Source of the DNA: an uncultured Paracoccaceae bacterium
Lineage (GTDB): Bacteria > Pseudomonadota > Alphaproteobacteria > Rhodobacterales > Rhodobacteraceae
Reading direction: 5' to 3'
Length of the DNA stretch: 64,000 nt
Assembly: GCA_947496605.1 (NCBI GenBank)
Contig: CANMDF010000002.1
Coordinates: 1-64,000 of the forward strand
In this document: piece by piece, positions 9,129 through 18,700 of the stretch
Numbering within the stretch: position 1 is the stretch's first letter
Layout: every line of letters begins with the position of its first letter
The notes under the pieces: generated by a model
Told to the model about the DNA's origin: nothing
Database searches by the model: none
What the model saw: only the letters and a program-made list of their open reading frames with translations
Program-made: the position numbers and the translations under genes

Positions 9129-9350
9129 GGTTATATTTGCCTGCTCTTGTTTATCGCCATTTTGGCTAAGGTTACTTTAGGCAAAGCGGGGCATTGGTGC
9201 ACCACAAATCATTGCAGATTTCCGTGGTTGTGCTTTGCACACAGTTCTCGAAAATTTGAATCGTTAGCAATGCCGCAACTTTTTTTGGCACATGGTAGGA
9301 TAAATTAACTTTGGCATGGTTTCTTTGACGTCTGCAAAAGGCGTCTTGAA

Positions 9351-11204
9351 GTGAATGTATCCATGATACCGACCCAAATCCGTGATCAGGTCAGCGATAA
9401 GTGCACCGAAGGGTTGGTGCTTGCTTTAGCTTGTGATGATGACGGCGCCATTATGGAGCTGAAGTGGTGCAACAAAGCATTCACGAAGATTACTGGCTAT
9501 GCGCAAGCAGAAGTGATCGGTCAGCGCGGGACGATTCTGATCGGCCATGAGATGGAGCAGGGAAAGCACCTGCATATCATTGAAAAACTGATGAACTGGG
9601 AACAGTTCACCGTCAAAGTGCAAAATAACGGAAAAGATGGCGGGCTTTATTGGCAGCAAATGACGTGGGTGCCACTATCAAATGCGGACAACGGAAGCCG
9701 TTGGTGGCTTTGCTCAATTGTGCGTTTGATGGATGAACCTCGGGCCGTGCCGTCACAAGACCCGACAAAGGTTAAGGCACCTAGCATAGAGCTGATTCAA
9801 GAGCTTAACCAACAAATACAAAGTCTTGAAAAGGAAAACACCCAACTTCACGCATTGGCAAGATCCGCGACAAGAGAGTCCAACGAAGATGCCCTCACAG
9901 GTCTGTCAAACAGGCGGCATTTTGAAGTTGAGTTTCGTTCCTGGGTCGCCGCCATGAAAGACGGAGGGCCCAGTTTTGCGGTGATTTACATTGACGTGGA
10001 TCGCTTCAAGACGGTCAACGATACGCTCGGGCATGATGCAGGCGACAGTCTGTTGAATTCGGTCGCAGAGACGTTGCGCGATCTTACGGATGAAACCGAT
10101 CTTGTTGCGCGCATTGGGGGCGATGAATTTGTCATCCTAAAGCCGCTGGGTGATAGTGCGCTGAACATCAGTGGCTTAGCCGATGAAATCGTTCAAAGGA
10201 CACAGATACCGTTTGGTTTTGAGGATAAGACCGTGACCGTCAGCGCAAGTGTCGGTGTGGCCATTACCGATGCAAAAATGGATAATCCCGAACAGGTTGT
10301 CGCTGACGCGGATACAGCCCTTTATCATGCAAAAACGCATGGAAAGGGCAGGTGGTCTTTCTTTACAGAAGAGATGCATGCCAACTTGATAGCCACGAAA
10401 CGGCTTTCGTCTGATCTGCTGCTTGCTTGTGAAAGAGGCGAATTCGTGCCGTTCTTTCAGCCAGTGATTGATGTCGCAACAGGCAAAATCTCCAGCGCTG
10501 AGGTGCTGGTACGATGGGCGCATCCGGTCCGTGGATTACTTGCCCCAGTCGAATTTCTTGATGCAGCCGCTGATATCGGTGTTCTGCGCCGGATCGACGA
10601 AATCGTCTTTAGCAAGCTATGTGATGCTTTGGCCGACCTTGACCAATCTGGGTTCAGTATTCCCAGCGTTGCGGTCAACACATCTGCCGAACGACTGACG
10701 GATTCGCTGCTAATCCACGATATCCAGCGATCAGGGATCGATCCGGGCCGGCTAACAATCGAAATCCTTGAATCAGTCTTTATTGAACGCATGACCGACG
10801 CATTTCGCTGGACTTTGGACCAACTGGATGAGCTGGGCGTAACCATCGCTATTGATGATTTCGGGACGGGACATGCCTCTATTCAGGGGCTTCTGCAGAT
10901 TAAACCGTCCATTCTCAAAATCGACCGGCAGTTTGTCCAACCAGCGGTCGAAGATAAGACCTCGGAAGCACTTGTTGGTTCGATCATTAGCATCGGAACA
11001 AGCCTTGGGATGCGTATCGTCGCCGAAGGTATCGAAACCGAAGAGCATGCCTTGGTGCTGAACGCCATGGGGTGTGATTACCTGCAGGGCTATCATTTCG
11101 GAAAGCCGATGCGGGCTGAGGAACTTTGCGTCTTGCTGAAAGAGAATAAGGGCCAGTTCTGGAAACCGCAGAAGCCAGAGTCTCTCGCTTACACCCGTAC
11201 ATGA
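9351..11204 (+). CDS. PAS-GGDEF-EAL cyclic-di-GMP protein with EVL variant motif
   Basis: 617 residues: an N-terminal PAS domain (about 20-130, with FTKITGYAQAEVIGQ), a coiled coil (about 148-178), a GGDEF domain (about 183-345) and an EAL domain (about 355-605). The GGDEF motif is intact at 256-260 in IGGDEFV. The EAL signature is EVL at 384-386. Other phosphodiesterase positions look conserved: the Asn of VAVNTSAERL, the Glu of IEILES, DDFGTGHASI, the Lys of ILKIDRQF and the Glu of VAEGIETEEH. It is therefore a likely diguanylate cyclase that may also hydrolyse c-di-GMP. The GTG start at 9351 is weak, and the ATG four codons later is possible. It is divergent from the M50/HlyD operon, so c-di-GMP control of surface protein release is an attractive but unproven link. 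Confidence 0.9.
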   Translation: MNVSMIPTQIRDQVSDKCTEGLVLALACDDDGAIMELKWCNKAFTKITGYAQAEVIGQRGTILIGHEMEQGKHLHIIEKLMNWEQFTVKVQNNGKDGGLYWQQMTWVPLSNADNGSRWWLCSIVRLMDEPRAVPSQDPTKVKAPSIELIQELNQQIQSLEKENTQLHALARSATRESNEDALTGLSNRRHFEVEFRSWVAAMKDGGPSFAVIYIDVDRFKTVNDTLGHDAGDSLLNSVAETLRDLTDETDLVARIGGDEFVILKPLGDSALNISGLADEIVQRTQIPFGFEDKTVTVSASVGVAITDAKMDNPEQVVADADTALYHAKTHGKGRWSFFTEEMHANLIATKRLSSDLLLACERGEFVPFFQPVIDVATGKISSAEVLVRWAHPVRGLLAPVEFLDAAADIGVLRRIDEIVFSKLCDALADLDQSGFSIPSVAVNTSAERLTDSLLIHDIQRSGIDPGRLTIEILESVFIERMTDAFRWTLDQLDELGVTIAIDDFGTGHASIQGLLQIKPSILKIDRQFVQPAVEDKTSEALVGSIISIGTSLGMRIVAEGIETEEHALVLNAMGCDYLQGYHFGKPMRAEELCVLLKENKGQFWKPQKPESLAYTRT

Positions 11205-11286
11205 GTTGGGGCCATTGTGGTGGATCTGATTTTGTGCGGTGCGCGTGGGAATTTTCATGACGATTGTCAGCGTCATCTGAGTGAAA

Positions 11287-11373
11287 TGGTGCCCAGGAGA
11301 GGACTCGAACCTCCACGTCCATACAGACACCAGCACCTGAAGCTGGCGCGTCTACCAATTCCGCCACCTGGGC
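11287..11373 (-). tRNA. tRNA-Leu (anticodon CAG)
   Basis: The reverse strand folds as a class II tRNA. The acceptor stem is GCCCAGG with CCTGGGC followed by encoded ACCA. The anticodon stem CCAGC/GCTGG encloses the loop TTCAGGT with anticodon CAG. A long variable arm (TGTCTGTATGGACG) and the T-loop GGTTCGAGTCC are present. The length is 87 bases including the CCA end. Confidence 0.95.
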
Positions 11374-11530
11374 AGGTCACGTCCGGGCGATTTACGCGCC
11401 GTGCCCGCCTCTGTCAACGCGATTCGAGGACAAAATGCTGGCGGCTCTTGGATTCATTGCCATTGCGCCTTGTCTGACACTGGACCGAGGGGTAAACCCA
11501 AAGCCAACTCCTTATCTAAAGGCCAAAGCG

Positions 11531-12511
11531 ATGTCTCAGCTTGTAACTATCTTCGGCGGTTCCGGTTTTGTCGGACGCTACATTGCTCGTCGTATGGCGA
11601 AAGAGGGCTGGCGCGTGCGCGTCGCTGTGCGCAACGTCAATGAGGCGATGTTTGTGCGCCCATACGGTGTGGTCGGGCAGGTCGAGCCTGTGTTTTGCAA
11701 TATCCGTGATGATGCCAGCGTTGCGTCTGTCATGGATGGTGTCGATGCCGTTGTGAATTGTGTCGGTGTGCTGGACGAGGTGGGTAAGAATACGTTTTCT
11801 GCTGTGCAGGCCGACGGTGCTGCGCGGATCGCACGTATTGCCGCGTCCCACGGCGTGGAACGGATGGTTCACATCTCGGCTATTGGTGCAGATGCCGGTG
11901 CTCAAAGTGAATACTCCAAGACTAAGGCCGCTGGTGAAGCTGGTGTGATCGAACATATGCCGCAAGCAATGATCCTGCGTCCGTCAATCATCTTTGGCGC
12001 AGAGGATCAGTTCTTTAACCGTTTCGCTGGCATGTCCCGCATGGGTCCTGTTCTGCCTGTTATTGGTGCCGATACCCGTTTTCAGCCAGTTTTTGTTGAT
12101 GATGTTGCCGCTGCAGCGGTCAAAGGTGTGCTGGGCGAAGTTGAGGGCGGTGTATACGAGCTAGGCGGCCCCGATGTACACAGTTTCCGCGAATTGATGC
12201 AGGTAATGTTGGGTGTGGTCCGCCGTCGCCGTTTGATCGTGAACACGCCGTTTTGGATGGCGCGAGTGATGGCGTTTGGTTTTGGTGTCGTGCGCACTTT
12301 GTCTCTTGGATTGGTCAAAGGTCCAGTGACCAAGGATCAGGTGATCAATTTGGCGGTTGATAATGTGGTGTCTGACGACGCCAAAGGTTTTGACGCCCTT
12401 GGCCTACAGCCCACAGCGATGGAGGCTGTGCTGCCTGATTACCTGTGGCGGTTCCGTCCCTCAGGTCAGTATGACGCGATCAAGGAATCAGCCAAGAACC
12501 TCAAGGCTTAA
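11531..12511 (+). CDS. NDUFA9-like NAD(P)-binding protein (complex I associated family)
   Basis: 326 residues from the ATG at 11531; the longer frame back to 11435 has no ribosome site and does not fit the family. The N-terminus is a Rossmann motif (TIFGGSGFVGRYIA, GGxGFxG) of the atypical/extended SDR class. MVHISAIGADAGAQSEYSKTKA (two stretches) gives the Ser/Tyr-x3-Lys-like region, and ILRPSIIFGAEDQFFNRFA is characteristic of the complex I NDUFA9 / ubiquinone-biosynthesis-associated family. In Rhodobacterales the gene commonly lies next to uppP and the glutamate synthase genes, as here. Its stop overlaps that of the convergent uppP within a TTAA. The exact role, complex I assembly or quinone metabolism, is not shown by sequence. 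Confidence 0.85.
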   Translation: MSQLVTIFGGSGFVGRYIARRMAKEGWRVRVAVRNVNEAMFVRPYGVVGQVEPVFCNIRDDASVASVMDGVDAVVNCVGVLDEVGKNTFSAVQADGAARIARIAASHGVERMVHISAIGADAGAQSEYSKTKAAGEAGVIEHMPQAMILRPSIIFGAEDQFFNRFAGMSRMGPVLPVIGADTRFQPVFVDDVAAAAVKGVLGEVEGGVYELGGPDVHSFRELMQVMLGVVRRRRLIVNTPFWMARVMAFGFGVVRTLSLGLVKGPVTKDQVINLAVDNVVSDDAKGFDALGLQPTAMEAVLPDYLWRFRPSGQYDAIKESAKNLKA

Positions 12512-13311
12512 GTATAGGCGATCCAAAGCAGGATTAGCCCTAATCCGATCCGGTAGATCACGTATGGTGTAAAGCTGACCGATTTCAGCAGGCGCATCAT
12601 CAGCGTTAATGCAACTAATGCTGCGGCGAACGACATCACCACAACGATGCCAATGTCGCGGATTTCTCCGATGTCGCCTGTGCTGATCACGTCCAGTCCC
12701 AGCAATGCTGCCGATGCGATGATCGTCGGGATCGACATCAACATAGCCAGTTTCGCCGCGTCCGCGCGGTTGTACCCTAGCATCCGCCCCGCTGTGATCG
12801 TGATGCCTGACCGCGAAGTGCCGGGGATCAATGCAAGAGCCTGCCACAGTCCCATTTGAACGGCGTCTTTCAGCGACCATTGCGCGGCTGTCTTGGCGGT
12901 CGTTCCTTTTTGGTCGGCCCAATAAAGCACGATGCCAAAGATTATCATCGCCCAGCCGATCACAGCGATCCCGCGCATCGCGTCGGATAGGCCTGTGACT
13001 TTCAGGACTAGGCCGACAATGATCACTGGGACTGTCGCGACGATCAGGCAGAGCGCCAAGAACGCGCCTTGCGTGTCGATCTTGCGCTGTGCCAGCCGTG
13101 TTAACCCAACCAAGGCCAATTTCACGTCTGCCCAGAAATAGAGAATGACCGCACCTAATGTACCAAGATGCGCTGCGACATCGATCACTTGGCCTTGGTC
13201 CTCCATGCCAGATAAGGATGGCAACAGGATCAGATGACCTGAGGATGACACCGGCAGGAACTCGGTAATCCCTTGGATCAGTGCGATAAGAAGCAGTTGA
13301 AATGTCGTCAT
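12508..13311 (-). CDS. uppP: Undecaprenyl-diphosphatase (UppP/BacA)
   Basis: 267 residues, the usual family length. It dephosphorylates undecaprenyl pyrophosphate at the inner membrane to recycle the lipid carrier for peptidoglycan. The first conserved motif is QGITEFLPVSSSGHLIL near 14-30 (Glu and Ser-rich catalytic region). The second, PGTSRSGITITAGRMLG near 163-179, carries the catalytic Arg/Ser pattern. About eight membrane segments are predicted. The upstream spacer to gltD (215 bases) must hold promoters for both divergent genes. Confidence 0.95.
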   Translation of the reverse strand: MTTFQLLLIALIQGITEFLPVSSSGHLILLPSLSGMEDQGQVIDVAAHLGTLGAVILYFWADVKLALVGLTRLAQRKIDTQGAFLALCLIVATVPVIIVGLVLKVTGLSDAMRGIAVIGWAMIIFGIVLYWADQKGTTAKTAAQWSLKDAVQMGLWQALALIPGTSRSGITITAGRMLGYNRADAAKLAMLMSIPTIIASAALLGLDVISTGDIGEIRDIGIVVVMSFAAALVALTLMMRLLKSVSFTPYVIYRIGLGLILLWIAYT

Positions 13312-13526
13312 GCGTCCGGTCTTTGATTCGTTGGCCCAACCTAACCTGCTTATTTCTTGGGGAAAGAGGTGATATAGGTAACTTATCGGACCTAAATATT
13401 AACGATTTGTGGCCTGTTGCATTGCATGATGGCCAAATTTCTTTCATATAGGTCAGTAATACTGCCTTTTCATTTAGATTGTAGCATCTTAAAAGGCGGT
13501 TCGCCTTGCCAAACGGGAGAATAGCC

Positions 13527-14954
13527 ATGGCTGGTCAGAAGATGTTGAAGTTCACCAAGGTTGAACGGGATATGCCTGAAAAGCGCCCGCCGAACCTACG
13601 CAAAGAAGACTTCGGTGAAATTTACGCAGAGTACGCCCGCGATAAGGCCGCCGAGCAAGCCAGCCGGTGCAGCCAATGTGGTGTGCCCTATTGCCAGACC
13701 CATTGTCCGTTGCACAACAATATCCCCGACTGGCTGCGCCTGACCGCCGAAGGCCGGTTGGAAGAAGCATATGAGATTTCCCAAGCGACCAACACATTCC
13801 CCGAGATTTGTGGCCGCATCTGCCCGCAGGACCGTCTGTGTGAAGGCAACTGTGTGATCGAACAGTCTGGCCACGGCACTGTGACCATCGGCTCGGTCGA
13901 GAAATACATCACTGACACAGCGTTTGAAGAAGGTTGGGTCAAACCCATCCGCCCCCACGCGGAACGCAGCGAAAGTGTCGGCATCATCGGCGCAGGCCCC
14001 GGTGGTCTAGCCGCAGCTGACATGCTGCGCCGTCAGGGTGTGCAGGTCACTGTTTATGATCGCTATGATCGCGGGGGTGGTTTGCTGACTTACGGCATCC
14101 CTGGTTTCAAGCTGGAAAAAGACATCGTCATGCAGCGCATGGCACAGTTGGAAGACGGCGGCGTGCAGTTCGTTTTGAATTGCAACGTGGGCGAAGACCT
14201 GTCCTTTGACGCCATTCGCGGCAAGCATGATGCAGTGCTGATTGCGACAGGCGTCTATAAAACACGAGATCTGCCTGATTCAGGTGCGGACGGGATCGTT
14301 GATGCAATTGACTATCTGACCGCCAGTAACCGCAAAAGCTTTGGCGATGATGTGCCCGAATTTGATAGCGGTGAGTTGAACGCCGAAGGCAAGCGCATTG
14401 TTGTCATCGGTGGTGGTGATACTGCGATGGACTGCGTGCGGACTGCCGTGCGTCAGGGCGCAGAAAGCGTGAAATGCCTGTACCGCCGCGACCGTGCAAA
14501 CATGCCCGGTTCGCAGCGCGAAGTGCAGAATGCAGAAGAAGAAGGCGTGGAATTCGTCTGGCTGTCTGCCCCGAACGGGTTTGAAGGCGACGCTGTCACT
14601 GGCGTGAAAGTCCAAAAGATGCGCCTAGGCGCACCGGATGCAACGGGCCGTCAGGCACCTGAACTGATTGAAGGCTCTGACTATGTCGAAGGCGCGGATA
14701 TTGTGATCAAAGCGCTGGGCTTTGAACCGGAAGACCTGCCGAAACTGTGGGGCGTTGATGGACTGGAAGTCACCCGTTGGGGCACCGTGAAGGCGGACTT
14801 TAACACCGGGGCGACCACTCTTGAGGGCGTTTATGCCGCTGGTGATATCGTGCGCGGTGCTTCGCTTGTTGTCTGGGCCATTCGCGATGGGCGTGACGCG
14901 GCCACGGCAATGTTAGAGTATCTGGGACAGACGGCAAACGTCGCCGCAGAGTGA
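13527..14954 (+). CDS. gltD: Glutamate synthase (NADPH) small subunit
   Basis: 475 residues from the ATG at 13527, preceded by GGGAGA seven bases upstream; the frame extends to 13506 but without support. The N-terminal ferredoxin-like Cys clusters CSQCGVPYCQTHCPLHNN and CGRICPQDRLCEGNC bind the 4Fe-4S centres. An FAD Rossmann motif (GIIGAGPGGLAAADMLR) starts near 152 and an NADPH motif (VVIGGGDTAMDCVR) near 292. It feeds electrons from NADPH to GltB for glutamate formation from glutamine and 2-oxoglutarate. The gltB gene follows after one intervening secreted-protein gene. Confidence 0.95.
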   Translation: MAGQKMLKFTKVERDMPEKRPPNLRKEDFGEIYAEYARDKAAEQASRCSQCGVPYCQTHCPLHNNIPDWLRLTAEGRLEEAYEISQATNTFPEICGRICPQDRLCEGNCVIEQSGHGTVTIGSVEKYITDTAFEEGWVKPIRPHAERSESVGIIGAGPGGLAAADMLRRQGVQVTVYDRYDRGGGLLTYGIPGFKLEKDIVMQRMAQLEDGGVQFVLNCNVGEDLSFDAIRGKHDAVLIATGVYKTRDLPDSGADGIVDAIDYLTASNRKSFGDDVPEFDSGELNAEGKRIVVIGGGDTAMDCVRTAVRQGAESVKCLYRRDRANMPGSQREVQNAEEEGVEFVWLSAPNGFEGDAVTGVKVQKMRLGAPDATGRQAPELIEGSDYVEGADIVIKALGFEPEDLPKLWGVDGLEVTRWGTVKADFNTGATTLEGVYAAGDIVRGASLVVWAIRDGRDAATAMLEYLGQTANVAAE

Positions 14955-14961
14955 TATGCAA

Positions 14962-15005
14962 CCCGTACACAAGCTGTACATACCCCGTACATACGCTGTG
15001 CAAAC
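14962..15005 (+). repeat. Two tandem 22-base repeats before the 15.0 kb gene
   Basis: Unit one (14962-14983) begins CCCGTACACAAGCTGTACAT and unit two (14984-15005) begins CCCGTACATACGCTGTGCAA; they match at 18 of 22 positions. They lie in the short gap between gltD and the secreted-protein gene and could be a regulator-binding site or a structural repeat. Confidence 0.6.
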
Positions 15006-15040
15006 CATACGTCACCAATACTGACCTGAAGGGTTAAGAA

Positions 15041-15712
15041 ATGATGAAGCCTTGGATGCTCCTGACCGCACTTGCCGCTGCAACACCTGTTGCCGCCCAG
15101 CAAACCTTTTCGGCCCCAGAGGGCTGCGAAGCTGTTCTGACCGTTCAGTACAAAGGCTGCGTTTTGACCAATGTCTGGCAATGTGAGGCCGATAACCCCG
15201 GTGATCAATGGATCGCTTTGTTGACCCAAGCAGGCGTGTTCAGCGTGCAAAAGGTCGATGCAGAGTTTCAGTGGGTTGAGGCGTATAAGGTGACGGGCAA
15301 TCAGCGTCTGGTCACCCCAACCGAAGACGCAGCATCGCTGACCGAACTGTTTGAGACCCAGATTGATACATGGGATTTCACGCTGGAAACCGACGGTGGA
15401 ACCGAGCGGAATGTTGGTTATGACTTGCTGACAGGAGAGACGACCGAGATCGACGGTGAAATCCTGTTGAACACCGAATTTCAAGGCCGCACCATTGACC
15501 AAGATGGTAATGAGATCGACGCAAGCAGTGGCCGCCAGTTTGTCAGCGAAAAGCACCGGTTGTTTTTCTTTGGCGAAAGCTGGCAGCAGGAAAACCCTGA
15601 GCAAGTGATCGATATGTCTCCGGTTGAGTTTATCTATCCTGGTGAGCCTGGCTTTTTCTCGGACAGTCCCAAATTCGAATGCAACGTCATTGAATCAGGT
15701 TATCGTCCCTAA
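15041..15712 (+). CDS. Secreted protein of unknown function between gltD and gltB
   Basis: 223 residues with a clear signal peptide (MKPWMLLTALAAATPVAAQQ), so probably periplasmic. Mature chain has three Cys near the N-terminus (EGCEAVLTVQYKGCVLTNVWQC) and one near the C-terminus (FECNVIES), which may form disulfides. Beta-rich, acidic, with no motif I recognise. Ribosome site AAGGG lies upstream of the start at 15041. It sits 86 bases after gltD and 87 bases before gltB, all on the same strand, so it is probably co-transcribed with glutamate synthase. I cannot assign a function. Confidence 0.75.
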   Translation: MMKPWMLLTALAAATPVAAQQTFSAPEGCEAVLTVQYKGCVLTNVWQCEADNPGDQWIALLTQAGVFSVQKVDAEFQWVEAYKVTGNQRLVTPTEDAASLTELFETQIDTWDFTLETDGGTERNVGYDLLTGETTEIDGEILLNTEFQGRTIDQDGNEIDASSGRQFVSEKHRLFFFGESWQQENPEQVIDMSPVEFIYPGEPGFFSDSPKFECNVIESGYRP

Positions 15713-15799
15713 GGACCGTACTGATCCTGCACTGCCTAGCGCACAGAACTGAATGAAAAGCCCACCCTTGCGCGGTGGCCCTTCTAAAAGGAAATACAA

Positions 15800-18700
15800 A
15801 TGACAACATATGATCAGACTTGGGTCGCAGCCGAGGAAGCCAAGCGTCAGTGGATGGCTGAAAATGGCCTCTATAAGGACGATGATGAACATGCCTCTTG
15901 TGGTGTGGGTCTTGTGGTGTCGATTGATGGTACGCCGTCCCGTGGTGTTGTCGAAAAGGGTATCAACGCGCTTAAGGCCGTGTGGCACCGCGGTGCGGTT
16001 GATGCGGATGGCAAAACTGGTGATGGCGCGGGTATTCACGTCCAGATTCCCGTCCCATTCTTCCAAGATCAGATCCGCCGTACCGGTCACGAACCCCAAG
16101 CGGGTGAGCTGATTGCAGTTGGTCAGGTGTTTCTGCCCCGCACTGATTTCGCGGCCCAAGAACAATGCCGTACGATCGTTGAAAGCGAAGTGCTGCGCAT
16201 GGGCCACTATATCTATGGCTGGCGTCATGTGCCTGTGAACTGCGAGATGCTGGGCGACAAGGCCAATGCAACCCGCCCCGAGATTGAGCAAATCCTGATC
16301 CGCTGCGAAAAGGACATGGATGAAGAAAAGTTCGAGCGCGAGCTCTACATTATCCGTCGCCGGATCGAGAAAGCCGCGACTGCTGCTGGCATTGGCGGCA
16401 TGTATGTCTGTTCGCTATCTTGCCGATCGCTGATCTACAAAGGCATGATGCTGGCCGAGCAGGTGGCCGAGTTTTATCCCGACCTGATGGATGCCCGGTT
16501 TGAGAGCGCCTTTGCGATCTATCACCAGCGCTATTCTACCAACACGTTTCCCCAGTGGTCACTGGCCCAGCCGTTCCGCATGTTGGCTCATAACGGTGAG
16601 ATCAACACGCTGAAAGGCAACGTCAACTGGATGAAGAGCCATGAAATCCGCATGGCCTCTGGCGCATTTGGCGATAAGGCCGAGGATATCAAACCGATCA
16701 TCCCGTCAGGTGCCTCTGACAGTTCTGCGCTGGATTCCGTGTTTGAGGTTTTGGTCCGTGCTGGCCGTAACGCCCCAATGGCCAAGACAATGATGGTCCC
16801 TGAGGCATGGTCCCAACAGGCCGTGGAAATGCCCCAAGCGTGGCAGGATATGTACGGCTATTGCAACGCTGTGATGGAACCTTGGGATGGCCCTGCCGCC
16901 CTTGCGATGACCGATGGTCGTTGGGTTTGCGGCGGTCTGGATCGCAACGGCTTGCGTCCGCTGCGTTATGTTGTGACCGGTGATGGTCTGTTGGTGGCGG
17001 GTTCTGAGGTTGGCATGGTGCCGATTGATGAGGCCACCGTGGTGGAAAAAGGCGCACTTGGTCCCGGCCAGATGATTGCCGTGGATATGCAAGAAGGCCG
17101 TTTGTTCCACGATGAAGAGCTGAAAGACAAATTGGCCGCTGCCCAGCCGTTTAGCGAATGGGTCAAGAAGGTTGTCGTGCTGAATGACGTGATGACTGAT
17201 GTAGCTGAAAAAGCCCTTTATGAGGGTGATGAGCTGCGCAAGCGTCAGATGGCCGCCGGATACAGCATCGAAGAGCTGGAACAGGTGCTGGCGCCGATGG
17301 CCGAGGATGGCAAAGAGATGATCGCATCGATGGGTGATGACACGCCGTCTGCCGTGCTGTCGAAAACCTACCGTCCGTTGTCGCACTTCTTCCGTCAGAA
17401 TTTTTCTCAGGTCACAAACCCGCCGATTGACAGCCTGCGCGAAAGCCGTGTGATGTCGTTGAAGACCCGGTTTGGTAACCTTAAGAACGTGTTGGATGAA
17501 GACAGTTCGCAAACCGAGATTTTGCAACTGGCGAGCCCCTTTGTGGGCAATGCAGAGTTTGACGAAATGGTCCACCATTTTGGTGAAAACGTCGCCGTGA
17601 TCGATTGCGTCTTTGAGCCCGGTCAAGGCGCCTTGAATGCCGGCCTGCAACGTATCCGGGCCGAGGCTGAGGATGCGGTGCGCTCTGGTGCGGGTCACAT
17701 TGTGCTAACCGATCAAAGCCAGTCGGAAACACATGTACCGATGCCGATGATCCTTGCCACCTCAGCGGTGCATTCGGGTTTGACTTCGAAAGGTCTGCGT
17801 ACATTCTGTTCCATCAATGTGCGTGCTGCGGAGTGTATTGATCCGCATTATTTTGCAGTGCTGATCGGCTGTGGCGCGACGACTGTGAACGCCTATCTGG
17901 CGCAGGATTCTATCGCGGACCGTGTTCGTCGCGGTTTGATCGATGGCACACTGACCGAGGCAATGAACCGGTACCGCGCTGCTGTAGATGCTGGCCTGTT
18001 GAAGATCATGTCGAAGATGGGGATTTCGGTTCTGTCGTCTTACCGCGGTGGTCTGAATTTTGAGGCTGTTGGCCTAAGCCGTGCGATGGTTGCGGAATAC
18101 TTCCCCGGCATGCACAGCCGTATTTCTGGTATCGGCACATCCGGCATTCAAACCAAGGTCGAAGAAGTGCACGCGCGTGGCTGGAAAGGTGGCTCTGATG
18201 TGCTGCCGATTGGTGGTTTCTACAAATCCCGCCGGTCTGGTGAAAAGCACGCGTGGGAAGCACAGACCATGCATATGTTGCAGGCCGCCTGCAACAACGC
18301 CAGCTACGGCATGTGGCAGCAATATTCCAAATCGATGCAGTCGAACCCGCCTATTCACCTGCGTGACCTGTTGGCGATCAAGCCACTTGGCACGGCCATT
18401 CCGATTGAGGAAGTCGAAAGTATCACAGCGATCCGCAAGCGTTTTGTGACGCCGGGCATGTCCTTGGGTGCGCTTAGCCCTGAGGCACATAAGACCTTGA
18501 ACGTCGCGATGAACCGGATTGGGGCCAAGTCGGACAGTGGCGAGGGCGGTGAAGATCCCGCACATTTCCACCCTGAACCCAATGGTGACAACCCATCTGC
18601 GAAGATCAAGCAGGTGGCGTCGGGTCGCTTTGGTGTAACGGCCGAATATCTGAATGCTTGTGAAGAGCTTGAGATCAAGGTCGCCCAAGGTGCCAAGCCC

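Noticed and set aside
9270-9310. TTGGCAC followed by GGTAGGAT, considered as a sigma-54 promoter
   Set aside because: The -12 element lacks the required GC at the right spacing.
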